In this document: piece by piece, positions 11,782 to 22,310 of the stretch | How the letters are laid out: each line of letters opens with the position of its first letter | Numbering within the stretch: the stretch's first letter is position 1 | Source: Gigaspora margarita | Lineage: Eukaryota; Glomeromycota; Glomeromycetes; Diversisporales; Gigasporaceae | DNA length: 64,000 nt | NCBI GenBank assembly: GCA_009809945.1 | Contig: WTPW01000022.1 | Coordinates: forward strand, 280,568-344,567 | Direction of reading: 5' to 3' | Translations under genes and position numbers: made by a program | The notes under the pieces: model-generated | What the model saw: only the letters and a program-made list of their open reading frames with translations | What the model was told of the DNA's origin: nothing | The model's database searches: none

Positions 11782-12290
11782 AATTGGCCCAGTGGATCCC
11801 AAAATATTGGAATCAAATAAGAGAACATAAGGATCAGCAAATTTACTGTTATACAAAGCTCTATAAGCTGTCAAACAAAAATCGTGATTTTTGCAGAAAT
11901 TTATTTCATAATTGACTTTGAGCTCTTAAGTAAAGTTGTTCTTTGGCTCAAAAAAGAACTAGTTTCTTAAGACATATTTTATTGTTTTATTAGTGAAATT
12001 TTTTACTATTATAAAAAAAACTTTCAAAACTTAAGTAAAAAAAAACAATATAAAGTATGATTTGCTTACAATTAACTTTGGGCTCTTAAGTAAAGTTGTT
12101 CTTTGGCTCAAAAAAATACTAGTTTTTTAAAATGAGATTTATTATTTTCTTAGTAAAATTTTTTTACTCAATAAAAAAACTTTTTAAAATGTATGTAAAA
12201 AAAATAATTTTTTGTATAATAGTGAATTTGCTGATTCTTATGTTCTCTTTTTTGATCCCAAGTATTTTGGGATCCACTAGGCCGATTTTA
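11782..12290. repeat. Foldback containing a tandem ~150-bp duplication
   Basis: Outer arms GGCCCAGTGGATCCCAAAAT (from about 11787) and its mirror GATCCCAAGTATTTTGGGATCCACTAGG-like right arm (12212-12290) enclose two direct copies of a unit starting near 11922 and 12072. The shared core is CTCTTAAGTAAAGTTG followed by TTCTTTGGCTCAAAAAA. The small open frame here is low-complexity. Confidence 0.6.
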
Positions 12291-12299
12291 GAATCAGAA

Positions 12300-12808
12300 A
12301 ATGAGCTCTACAACTTTTAATTAGAAGCCAAAGAAGGTTTACTTATTAGTTTTCAAGTTTAAATTATAATATACATATATTATATTAATTCTAAAAATAG
12401 AAAATTTATGTATAACTATAGTGGAAATAGCAAAATACCATGGTGAAAATAGGCATTCATTTTTTTATTTGAGTTTGGTTTGATTTCAAACTTAATAAAA
12501 TTTATAGTTTAAGTTTGGTTTAATTTGGGGTTTGATCAAACTCAAATCAAACCTGAATCAAACTTCAGAACCCTATATTATACTATGATCTTGCACCAGA
12601 TAACTGTGGATTATCAATTAATATATTATATAAAAATTAAGCATATTTAAAGTAGTTTAAATCAAAATATACAATAATTATTTCCAAAATAAAGCTACTA
12701 AGTTGTAGTATTTTCTGTATTATAGCTATTAACTTTTTAAATGATTTTAATCTTTAGGTATTATGAATTGTATATATATATATAACCAATGATGAATTTA
12801 AAAATATA
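12300..12808. other. AT-rich stretch, no gene seen
   Basis: Contains the right GTTTGA/TCAAAC arm (12470-12570) and, near 12590, a complement of the CTAGTTATCTGGTGCAAGAT motif also seen at 6273 and 44035. A short (TA)n tract lies near 12770. Confidence 0.45.
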
Positions 12809-13031
12809 GGTTTTAAAACCTATTATAACTTCTTATAAGCCTAAAATCTAGGTTTCAAAATCTATTATAAATCTAAAAACTTAGATACTAAAAACCTATT
12901 ATGTACCTTAAAGTTTAAGTCCCAAAAACCTATTATGAGCCTAAAAATTTAGTTCCCAAAAACCTATTATGAATCTAAAAACTTGGGTCCAAAAAACCTA
13001 TTATGAATCTAAAAATTTAGGTTCCAAAACC
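12809..13031. repeat. 34-bp tandem repeat
   Basis: Six imperfect units with CCTATTAT at 12819, 12861 (TCTATTAT), 12895, 12929, 12963 and 12997. Spacing is 42 bp once and 34 bp four times. Each unit runs CCTATTATGAATCTAAAAA then TTAGGTTCC-AAAA. A MITE inserted exactly at its right edge (13032) and the repeat sequence resumes at 14318. Confidence 0.8.
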
Positions 13032-14309
13032 CAGGGTTGGCAAATAACAATTTTCATAACAAATGACAAATTAATGACAAATGATATAGGTCATTTGTTA
13101 TTTTTGTCATTTAAAAATAACATATTAAGACTTCAGGTATTTTAGAATTTAACCAATCCTAAACTACCTGAAGTGGTACAAAACTTTAATAATCTCAGGA
13201 TCTTTGCATTTTTAAATATAACTTATTGGAGTGTGGCAACTTAGAGAAGTTGGTAAGTTGTCACCCCCAAGTGGTAGATCTAGGGTTCAAATCCCACTGC
13301 TGATATTTTGAAAAATAGGTCTATGTTATGGTACCATTTCTCCTCGTAGGTCCTTTGGTACACCATCTTGAATGGGAGCTGCTAGGCGCGCAATAATCCA
13401 AGGATCAAAAAATGAATACCTGTTTGGAAGTCCTGAGTGAGAAAGTAGCAAAGATCTTCAATAGTGCTAACTATAATTGGAGTATCAGAAACTAGAGCTG
13501 GAGAACTGGATAACAAGATCCTCGAGGAGGGGGTCTACCAACCTGGCCGCTGAAGTCGTACTAGAGGAAAAGAACATGTGTTTTAGCATTATGTACCAAG
13601 GAGAGGGAGTCCATTCAGCACTTAAATCTGGGCTGACCAACCCTTCCGAGCTAACTGGTTTGAAAGTTTGGAAATACTGAGAAAGGACCGATAGGAAGGT
13701 TGTGGTGGGTATCAGGATTGGAGTGAATCTCACAAGGGCAAAAGTAGGTAATGGTAGGGGTTTAATAGTTAGCCCTGACCCCAAGTGTTGGTGTAATGCA
13801 AATGCATAAGTTACCGAAGCATAAATAATACCTGTGTGGGACAGAGACTGCTCTACCAAGTGTGCCACAAGAATAAACTAGTCCTAAGGGGATTCTTCAC
13901 AGTATCCAGGACTGGCCTTGACTGACTTATATAGTGGAGGACTGTACTGGTGATACAAGTAGAATTAATAGGTGAAGCATGGACCAGAGGGTTTAAATAG
14001 GCAACCCCTAGTTGGGTTGTAGATATGGCAATTAGTGTAGAACCTTCGGNCNGACTACTTAAATTAGACAACCAAAAGTTGTANNTGTNGCTAGTTGTAC
14101 TNTNATCAATGTAACAAATGTCGGGTGCCCAAAGAGATGCCTTTGATTCAGTTGCTTGAATAAAAGCCTTCCCCATAGCGGTAACTTTGACACAGAAAAA
14201 AAAATATAACTTATTTTTGTCATTTGTCATTTATCTTCTAAATAACAAAGTGACAAATGACAATGTCACAATGTCATTTATATCATTTAAAAGTCATTTG
14301 CCAACCCTG
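13032..14309. mobile_element. hAT-type MITE (TIR CAGGGTTGGCAAATRAC) with nested SINE
   Basis: The left end CAGGGTTGGCAAATAAC and right end GTCATTTGCCAACCCTG are inverted repeats. A perfect 8-bp target duplication CCAAAACC flanks it (13024-13031 and 14310-14317), as expected of hAT transposition. The hAT-own sequence is only about 300 bp, dominated by TGACAAATGACA motifs. The remainder is SINE copy C. No transposase, so non-autonomous. Confidence 0.88.
13228..14201 (+). mobile_element. tRNA-headed SINE-like element, copy C (full length)
   Basis: It begins GGAGTGTGGCAACTTAGAG, with a D-arm/A-box-like AGAGAAGTTGGTAAG and a B box GGTTCAAATCC (13284-13294). It ends ATAGCGGTAACTTTGACACAG plus an A tract. 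A perfect 14-bp target duplication AAATATAACTTATT (13214-13227 and 14202-14215) brackets it. At about 0.97 kb it is long for a SINE. Several single N bases lie near 14050-14104. The antisense open frames of about 125 codons are not conserved in other copies. Confidence 0.88.
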
Positions 14310-14317
14310 CCAAAACC

Positions 14318-15080
14318 AGGTTTCTAGGTTCTGAATCTAGAATAGCAAAAAGTGATCATTTTATAGCTTAATTTATACAAATAAAAAACTATAATGGAAA
14401 ATAGAATAGTCTACAATTACACTCTTTATAGGGGATTGATTGGTTCCAATAATGAATATTTTAAAAATTCACTATATATCAAGAGCTTTATTAGTAGACT
14501 AATTGTATCAAGAGAGAAGTTTATATAGACTGCTTTGTGTCTAATTTCATGTATTAAAATTTTAATTAGTTTTTCATTATATTGAGAGTTCAATGTAACA
14601 AGAATGTCTTGTATTTTGAATTCTCAAGTAGTATTGATAAATGCTAAAGAATGAATTTGATATTTTGTAACAAGAGCAATTTTTCATGTTTATACATATC
14701 AAAAAATACGAACATAAATTAAAATTTTCTAGGTTCTAATGGAATTATCATAATTCATTTATGAAAATATAATGTAACTATTTTAAGCTCACACTACAAT
14801 TCCATTTCATTATCTAGAATACAAGAATGAAAAGGGTTGTTCTACTATATGACAACCAGTATTTCTAATTAATGCTTTTAACATTAACAGTCTTTATTAT
14901 CAACTATATTGTATTTTATATAACTTTAAATTGGATATAGTATAAAATAGTTAGGCGAAACCTAAAAATTTTGTGTGGTGAAATGCGCTACCTATTTTCA
15001 TCTTTTTTTATTTTAAAATTTTAAATAAAGGTGACAAAGCCATCACATCTGAACTATATTTACAGGTTTATGGACAATAA
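14318..15080. other. AT-rich stretch with transposon-end remnants
   Basis: No gene. About 14450-14640 contains AATTCACTATATATCAAGAG and TATTGAGAGTTCAATGTAAC motifs, resembling 23100-23230. These look like ends of a decayed element of Tc1 style. Confidence 0.45.
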
Positions 15081-15328
15081 TATACTAGCGATCATAAATA
15101 ATACAGCGAAAAAAATTGTTAAATTGAATTATCTTGTGCAATTCTGCATGTATCCTTTTGTTTTTTTTTGTTTTTTATTCATGAATGGCATCACTGTTTA
15201 CTAGTAGAATTTTATTGAACATCAATACTGCCAATACAAAAATAATCATATGCATGTTATGAAATACATGTTGCATTATTTTTGCTTGTTTTTACTGAAG
15301 ATCAGATGGCTTTTATGTACTACATGAC

Positions 15329-16032
15329 CAGTGTTTAAAATTGGATTTTAAAATTTTATACGGAATACATTTAATATTTTAATAAAAACTGTGGAATTAG
15401 TGTATCAACTTGCGCATTACATTTTTATTAAATTATATATTTGCGGAAAATTATTTAATATGCGGAAATAAAATTTTATTTAATAAAATTTATTTTGTGC
15501 AATTTTACCATTACCTGGAATCTAAATACAGTAAAGATCAAAATCCAGAATTAGTATGTATGTATATATGTATATACATAACTGACAAAGCCCAGGGAGT
15601 ATTAAATACGATAAGACAGTAATGAAAAGTTTATTTAAAGTATGCAATATATCTTCATAGCTATTACTGTGAATTCTAGAAAACTTGATATAAAATTAGC
15701 CAAATTATTCTTTGCTGAAATATGTAATTATTTCAAACTTTATGCAACTGATTCCTATCACTTGTTTATACGGCCAATAGTAGAATATTGTGATTTTTAT
15801 GCGTTCCCTATTTGACTTTAGCATTTAGATTCAAATAAATTTTTTAATAAATGCTCGCAGATTTACCTAATATTAAACCTGCAGAACAAAAAAATATCTA
15901 TAATATACGGAAATTCTGCGGAGCTTTTTCTTTCATATTTGCGGAATCTGCATATATTCTTAAAAAAAAAATTGCGAATTAAATTTTTATTCTGTGCTCC
16001 GCAGATTCCGCAGGCCAATTTTAAATACTGTA
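15329..16032. mobile_element. hAT-type MITE nested in the Tc1 element
   Basis: Terminal repeats CAGTGTTTAAAATTGG and CCAATTTTAAATACTG, with a perfect 8-bp target duplication TACATGAC (15321-15328 and 16033-16040). Subterminal TGCGGAA / TTCCGCA motifs recur. It inserted between the left TIR and the transposase gene. The short open frame inside (15410-15622) is not supported as a gene. Confidence 0.88.
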
Positions 16033-16129
16033 CATGACACAATTTTATAAATAGATTTTCTTTGTCTGATTTTGCATCTTGTGCAATGTTAGAATTAATT
16101 AATAATCAAATCAGCAAAAAAAAAGAACT

Positions 16130-17262
16130 ATACCACTCCCGCCCAAAGGGCACATTTTGCTCTCACTACAAAAAGGATACACAACAAGGGCTATAGGCCA
16201 GACTTGCCATATTGCCTCCTTCACTGTCTCCTGTATCAAGAAAAGGTGGCTTGAAAACTGCACGCTTAAAAATTTAGGAAGGATTAGTTGCTCACCTTCG
16301 GTGGGTGAACCAACCCAAAGGAAGATTGTTAACTTAATAACCTCTTGACGCTGCTCTATGGCTGTGCAGGTGGTCTCTCACCTAAAAGAAAAGGAAAACC
16401 TTGAAGTTTCAACTTCTACTATTTGTTATTTCTCCGTGAGCATAGTTTGGTATCAGGGATCAAACGAAAAAAGTCCTTCCTAAGCACTAGTTACCAAAAA
16501 GCACTGCTCGATTTTTGTAAAAAACACAAAGGTTGGTCCGTTGAAGACTGGTCAAAGGTAATCTGGTCCAACAAATCTAGATTTCAAATTTTTGGGTCAG
16601 ATGGGAAGCAATATTACTGGAAGCATCCCGAGGAACTGTTAAAGCGCTTTCATGTACAACCAAAAGTGAAGTATGGGGGTGGCTCCATTATGATCTGGGG
16701 TTGCTTTATGTCCCATGGCATTGGAGAGGTTTGTAAAATCGATAGCACGATGAATAGTGAGTTGTACCAGTTGATACTTCATGCCGACCTTCTTGGAACC
16801 GTAAGGAACCATGGATTAAGTGTGCGGGACATTATTTTTCAGCAAGATGGTGCCACTTGCCATACTGCAACGTTGACCAAACGTTGGCTTAGAAGGAATA
16901 GAGTAAAAACCTTTGATTGGCCTCTCTCGTCCTCTGATCTCAACCTGATCGAACACCTATGGGCTGAAGTTGACCGTTGCATAAGAAAGCTCCCAGGCAA
17001 TATCTTGAGTGTAAAAGACCTCTGAGAAAAAATCCAGGTGGTGTGGGAGCAAATCAATATCGAGACCTGCACGAAACTGATTCGTTCAATACCCGAACGG
17101 GTTCGTGACATTATTAGGGCCCGGGTGGCTATACTAGATGGTAAAAGTGTGGGGGAATTAAATAAAAAAAAATGTTTTTTTAATATAAAAAAAATTTTTT
17201 TATTTTACAGTCGTGCTGCTGTAAAAATGAGCAAAAATGATTCAGCACGTGAATTCAAGTAA
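16130..17262 (+). pseudogene. Tc1-family DDE transposase (decayed)
   Basis: The N-terminal helix-turn-helix part (about 16145-16348, including GYTTRAIGQTCHIASFTVS) is in a different frame from the catalytic part (16423-17262). Catalytic motifs are recognisable. The first block reads VIWSNKSRFQIFGSDG, where Tc1 enzymes have WSDES, so the first Asp is replaced by Asn. The second reads FQQDGATCHTA with the second Asp intact. The third reads LNLIEHLWAE in place of the NPIENLW-type block, keeping the Glu. Lesions are TGA at about 16346-16348 and 17023-17025 (both look like CGA Arg codons mutated C to T) and one frameshift near 16420. It would cut and paste its own element at TA sites. This copy is surely inactive. 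Confidence 0.85.
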
Positions 17263-17439
17263 AGCTCGTGCACCTGAAAATTTTAATTGATTAATTTTTT
17301 AAAAAATTTTTATTGGTGAAAGTGATACTATTTACAAATAATAAAAAAAAAAAGTAAAAGGATACATGCGGAATTGCGCGAGATAATTCGATCTAACGAT
17401 TTTTTTTTTTTGCTGCATTATTTATAATCGCCAGTGTAT

Positions 17440-18768
17440 TATGATCTAGCAATTTTTTTAAGCAAATTATTTCGTAAATTGTATTTTAAATACTAAAGAA
17501 CATCAAAAAAAGGTTATAAAGATCCGAATCTTTATCAATGGATAAGCTGATAATTTGTTTATATCGGCTGAATTCTTGTCCGCAAATAAAAGCTACAAAT
17601 AGAAGCCACAAATAGAAAATAGAGAAATGTTGAAAATATTTACGCAACGAAAACTGTTTTATAACCTTTTTTTTTTTTACCAAATTAAATATAGAAAATA
17701 TAGCAATGTTAAGATTTTATTATTTTATGAACTATATTAAGAAAATTAAAAGTTAATTCCGCAACAGAGCAGAAGAACTTAAGTTGGGCCGAAAGTGTAT
17801 GTGTTTTTTTTTTTTTTTTTGGCGTACTGAAATACTTTCAGTAACTTCATTGTGCTAAAAGTATAAAATCGAAAGTCCTATTGAAGGTCGAAATCCCTAA
17901 TAAAAATCTTAACGAAAAGTAAATAATGACAGCTGTTCTCATTTATTCTGGGACAATGATAAAACTTGACCGATGATTATTTAATTTAATTTGATAGATT
18001 TTTGAATTTAATGTTATCGTTATTGCAATTGATTTCGTAAATTTTGGGATATTGTTGATGACCGAATCGGTAAGTTTTTGAATTCAGTAAAAGTCGGTTA
18101 TTTATTTATTCCAGAAACTTGCCGATTTGGTCACCAGAAAAGTTTCAGTTGTCCTATAATGTATACTTATTTTTACTGTACTGGTCATATATAAAACTTA
18201 TCCATTGCTCTGTAATTGAAATAAAATTTGGAAAGCTTGATAGCTCGAGTATTAATAAAACATTAACAAGTTTTCCATAGATCGATTTGCAAGCAATTTA
18301 TTTTGATACTTTTAAAAATACACGTAAAGTCTAACTTATTCGACCTTTTTTTAAACCGAAATCAGCTGGCCGATGAGAAGGGTTTTTGCTAAAATTTCTG
18401 CGTAAATAAGAATCGAATATATTGTTCTCAATGTACAGATTTAGTTCAAATAGTAAACGGATTTATAAGAGTTAAATCTACTTTGTTTAAAGAATAGTAA
18501 AAAACAATTATTGCTTTAATGAGAGATAATTGATACTGGGCCAAGGTATATAAGATTTTTGTGCACGGAAGTTTTGAAAAGATGAAAAATAATGGTGCAT
18601 ATTTGGTTATCCAAAAGATGAAAAATAATATTGCATAATTTGGTTATCATTTTTTAAGATAATTTGTTTATTACTAAAATACATAATTGTCAGGGTTGTG
18701 AGATTTCTCTAAATGATCTTTATTGTTCGTCCTTTACATATTATAATATATAAAAAAAATGTCCTTTT
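17440..18768. other. Intergenic stretch, no convincing gene
   Basis: Somewhat less AT-skewed than the transposon-rich flanks. A small hairpin is visible at 18060-18134 (GACCGAATCGGTAAGTTT against AAACTTGCCGATTTGGTC). The only open frame, 65 codons on the minus strand at 17486-17683, has no recognisable motif. Confidence 0.5.
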
Positions 18769-18779
18769 AAGAAAAACGT

Positions 18780-19442
18780 GGAGTGTCCTATCAGTCAACA
18801 GGTTTGGAATATAGGATATCAGATGTTAAATAATACCTCAAATATATCAATACCAACCACTATTAATGATGGGCATTTGAGTTTCTCAATTGCATAGTGA
18901 AGTATCAGTTTTTATTTTTTTTTTTTTGCTTTAACATTGCATTTATGCAAAGGCACGTGAGTGAGATTTGATTGGCGGAAGAATGTGTTTAAATTAAGTG
19001 TGAATTCCGGAAACTTCCGCAAAAAAGTTCGAAATATTCCGAAAAGTTGGCATAATTGATAAATTTTAAGAAAATGCATAATTCGCATCCATCGCATAAT
19101 TGACCATATTATTTCTCCTAAACAAATTCTTCCAATAAGTGTTAAAAGAGCAGTTAAATGGTTAAACATTAATATAGTTTACGAAATTTGGTGTTTATAC
19201 ACCTCATCTAAATGGGGCAATAATACAATTAACAATTTCAACATTACGATTTTAGTCAAACATCAGTTAAACAAAGAACTTAATGTTCTTAGACAGATCC
19301 CTTACACAGTAAATAAAGGTCTTAGATCAACCTTAAAATTTCTTAAACAATTGTAAATTTGTAAATTTTTATGTAAATACTAAATAAAGCGCCATAAGCG
19401 CACCTTATATATTAAGGTAAAAAAAAAAAAAAAAAAAAAAAA
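18780..19442 (+). mobile_element. 5'-truncated LINE, 3' end
   Basis: Flanked by an exact 11-bp target duplication AAGAAAAACGT (18769-18779 and 19443-19453) and ending in a poly(A) of about 25, preceded by AATAAAG. Plus-strand frame 1 reads as the C-terminus of a LINE ORF2. At 18781 it starts ECPISQQVWNIGYQM, which resembles the reverse-transcriptase zinc-binding knuckle (CPxSxxVWN). The last part (about 19067-19356, including SVKRAVKWLNINIVYEIW and RSTLKFLKQL-stop) stays in the same frame. In-frame stops near 18895, 18898, 18958 and 19056 separate the segments. A long T tract near 18916 lies in the middle. Dead copy. Confidence 0.72.
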
Positions 19443-19453
19443 AAGAAAAACGT

Positions 19454-19768
19454 CGATTATCATAATATATAAAAAGAAAGCGTCATCATTTACAATAACA
19501 TATATCAAAATATATAAAAGAAACGTATAAAATTGTTCTACATATCAAGATTATCTTTATATATATCGAACTAGGGTACATATTATCGGTTAAATTTTTA
19601 TCTGTTGTTCCAGATTCTATGAGAACAGCTGTAGATTTATAGATTGTCAGGCAATTTTGATAATCTGGTTGTTATCTCTTGTGTGTTGATGGATTTGCTG
19701 ACGTACATGTCATTCGGATGCTTTGAAGATTCAATATTAAGTTCAATTTTATCGGCTTCCAAAAATTG
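19454..19768. other. 3' flank of the Sel1-kinase gene
   Basis: No gene. AT-rich sequence downstream of the minus-strand gene ending at 19769. Several TATATAAAA tracts (for example AATATATAAAAAGAAA near 19463) occur, and I do not assign a polyadenylation site. Confidence 0.4.
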
Positions 19769-22190
19769 TTACTTAATTTCGCTATCATCATCCTCTTTCA
19801 TCTCGTAAAGCCAATAACCAATTATGTTACAAAGAACAGTTGCTGTGGGTCGTTTATTTTGATCCTTGCCCATGCATTTCTTAGCAAATTTAATGTAACA
19901 ATTAGGTATTTCCTTATCAAATTCTGGTCTTTTTCCCTGACAAATTTTTACTGCAAGCTTAGTATCGAAAAGTTCACCATCAAATGCTTTTTTTCCAGTT
20001 GAAACCTCATACATGATGATTCCAAAACCGTAGATATCAGCCGCTTGCGTGAACGGATGACCCATTAAAACTTCAAGCGCTACGTATGGTATAATACCAC
20101 TAGTTTCTCCTTTATTTTGATTCATGCTAGATGATGTCGAAAGCCCTAAATCTGTAATGTATGCACTATGTAAATGATCTTGCAAGATATTTCCGGAATG
20201 TAAATCTTGATGAATCAATTCTTGAGAATGGATTGATTCAAGATCTGATGCGATACTATACAACACATTCAGTTTATCTTTCCATTTCATTTGTACTACC
20301 GATCCAAGATTTTGACGCAATGAGCCTTTACTCGCATATTTCAAACCGATAATGTAATCTTTAGATGTATCATCTCTTGATATTCCATAGCATTTCAAGA
20401 ATGATGGATTTTCATATCCGATCTTGCAATATGTTTTCAACTATTATTAAATAAAATTTTTAAACAAAAAAACATTAGTATTATTTCATTAATAAATTCT
20501 TGATTACATTAACATTACCTCATCGACAAATTCTTGATTACTTTTATTTGAACCATGAATCAATTTAAGTGCAATTGGTGTCCTAATTTTTCTATTTTTA
20601 TCGTGCCAATACGCATAATATACAGTCGCGAATCCACCTTTTCCTATCTCTTCTATATTTTGAAATTCACTATAAGGAATCCATAATAATTGATATTTTT
20701 CATTATCTAATATTTTTTTCAAATTTTCATCAATATTCTCATAAGATAGTTTGTTTATCCTATTTACATCTCTTTCTATTCGATACCAATGATTAGCTCG
20801 TTGTATATCTCTCGGTACACCGATTCCATTTCGATAACAGTCACCAACTTGTAAAATTGCATTAACTTGGCCAAGTTCAGCTGCTTCTTTAAAATATTCA
20901 AATGCTTTCTTTTCATCCTTTTCGACTCCGTTTCCATCAAGAAAACAACTTTCAACCATATTTATTCCACTAGCGTCTCCCATCTCTGCAGATTTTTGAT
21001 AATAAATGAATGCCTTATGTTCATCTTCTTCAACTCCAATTCCCAAATAATAACAACGTCCAAAACTATGCATTCCCTTAGCGTGTCCCATCTCTGCAGA
21101 TTTTTTAAAATATTCAAATGCCTTCTTTTCATCCTTTTTAACTCCATTTCCATCTTGATAACGACACCCAACACTATATGTTCCACCAGCGTGTCCCATC
21201 TCTGCAGATTTTTTAAAATATTCAAATGCCTTCTTTTCATCCTTTTCAACTCCATTTCCATCTCGATAACGAATTCCAACATTAAATGTTCCCTNNNNNN
21301 NNNNNNNNNNNNNNNNNNNNNNNNNNNNNNNNNNNNNNNNNNNNNNNNNNNNNNNNNNNNNNNNNNNNNNNNNNNNNNNNNNNNNNNNNNNNNNNNNNNN
21401 NNNNNNNNNNNNNNNNNNNNNNNNNNNNNNNNNNNNNNNNNNNNNNNNNNNNNNNNNNNNNNNNNNNNNNNNNNNNNNNNNNNNNNNNNNNNNNNNNNNN
21501 NNNNNNNNNNNNNNNNNNNNNNNNNNNNNNNNNNNNNNNNNNNNNNNNNNNNNNNNNNNNNNNNNNNNNNNNNNNNNNNNNNNNNNNNNNNNNNNNNNNN
21601 NNNNNNNNNNNNNNNNNNNNNNNNNNNNNNNNNNNNNNNNNNNNNNNNNNNNNNNNNNNNNNNNNNNNNNNNNNNNNNNNNNNNNNNNNNNNNNNNNNNN
21701 NNNNNNNNNNNNNNNNAGCGTGTCCCATCTCTGCAGATTTTTTAAAATATTCAAATGCTTTCTTTTCATCCTTTTCAACTCCATTTCCATCTCGATAACG
21801 AATTCCAACATTATATGCTCCCTCAACATGTCCCATCTCTGCAGATTGTTTAAAATATTCAAATGCTTTCTTTTTATCCTTTTTAACTCCATTTCCATCT
21901 CGATAATGAGTTCCAACATTAAATGTTCCCTCAGCGTGTCCCATCTCTGCAGATTTTTTAAAATATTCAAATGCTTTCTTTTCATCCTTTTCAAATCCAT
22001 TTCCATCTCGATAAAAACATCCAACATTATACGCTCCACTAACGTTCCCCATCTCAATAGATTTTTGGTAATAAATGAATGCTTTATGCGCATCCTTGTC
22101 AACCTCTATGCCATGTTGATAATTGTATCCAAGGGTATAAGGGTCTAAATCAGTTGACTTTTCATGATAAACCGAATTATTATGATTCAT
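19769..22190 (-). CDS. Sel1-repeat/protein kinase fusion protein
   Basis: Two exons: 22190-20519 and 20440-19769. Start MNHNNSVYHEK (ATG 22188-22190) is preferred over the upstream in-frame ATG at 22310 because Sel1 sequence starts soon after it and a TATA-like box lies 71 bp upstream. The N-terminal part has four visible 36-residue Sel1 repeats before the assembly gap and five after it, consensus YRDGNGVEKDEKKAFEYFKK then SAEMGHAEG. A linker then leads to a kinase domain: glycine loop IGKGGFATVYYAY, lysine in TPIALKLI, catalytic HQDLHSGNIL (Arg of HRD replaced by Gln), DLG instead of DFG (ITDLGLS), ALE instead of APE, and helix-F ADIYGFGIIMYE. Sel1 repeats act as protein-binding scaffolds; kinase/Sel1 proteins are greatly expanded in arbuscular mycorrhizal fungi. 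Likely a cytosolic signalling kinase. The key Lys, Asp and Asn are present, so activity is plausible. True length is unknown because of the gap. Confidence 0.88.
20441..20518 (-). other. Spliceosomal intron of the Sel1-kinase gene
   Basis: 78 bp, phase 0: exon ...GAG, then GTAATG donor, and TTAATAATAG acceptor before TTGAAAACA. Removing it joins the kinase helix-C region (EFVDE) to LKTYCKIGYENPSFLKCYGI. This matches the usual kinase order, so the intron is well supported although no transcript is available. Confidence 0.85.
21295..21716. other. Assembly gap (422 N) in the Sel1 array
   Basis: The N run falls inside near-identical 108-bp repeats. 422 is not a multiple of 3, and the reading frame on either side is offset accordingly, so the gap length is an estimate or the repeat was misassembled. 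About four units (432 bp) would restore the frame. Confidence 0.95.
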
Positions 22191-22260
22191 AGTTTTTAAT
22201 TGGGAAAGAACAAAAAAACTGAATTCACCGTTTAAATAAGTTAAATGCATGTATATTGCT

Positions 22261-22268
22261 ATTTTATA
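22261..22268 (-). promoter_or_regulatory. TATA-like box of the Sel1-kinase gene
   Basis: TATAAAAT on the minus strand, 71 bp upstream of the chosen ATG. Such strings are frequent in AT-rich DNA, so the position is the only argument for it. Confidence 0.35.
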
Positions 22269-22310
22269 GGTATAGGTACCCCAAAACTTAAATTCGAGGT
22301 AACGGTGCAC

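Larger units (their letters stand above)
15083..17436 (+). mobile_element. Tc1/mariner-type transposon with ~110-bp TIRs
   Basis: Left terminus TACTAGCGATCATAAATAAT and right terminus (complement CACTGGCGATTATAAATAAT) are inverted repeats. They continue inward for about 110 bp through GAATTATCTTGTGCAATTC and GCATGTATCCTTTT. TA dinucleotides sit at 15081-15082 and 17437-17438. Length 2.35 kb, of which 704 bp is a nested MITE (15329-16032), so the original was about 1.65 kb, normal for Tc1 elements. It carries one decayed transposase gene. Confidence 0.85.

Noticed and set aside
13485..14230. Two antisense open frames of about 125 codons across SINE copy C, readable as one protein-like sequence.
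   Set aside because: The equivalent frame in copies A and D is closed by frameshifts and stops, and polarity (B box at one end, poly(A) at the other) puts them on the antisense strand.
18912..19169. An 85-codon minus-strand frame (MFNHLTALLTLIGRICLGE...).
   Set aside because: The plus strand here is a LINE ORF2 remnant with poly(A) and TSD, so the minus frame is a shadow ending in the T tract (poly-K).
20867..22148. Plus-strand frames of 142-292 codons opposite the Sel1-kinase gene, and Sel1-shadow frames on the minus strand (MTRMRIKHSF..., HLNILKNLQRWDTL...).
   Set aside because: They are alternate-frame shadows produced by the 108-bp repeat periodicity of the true frame.
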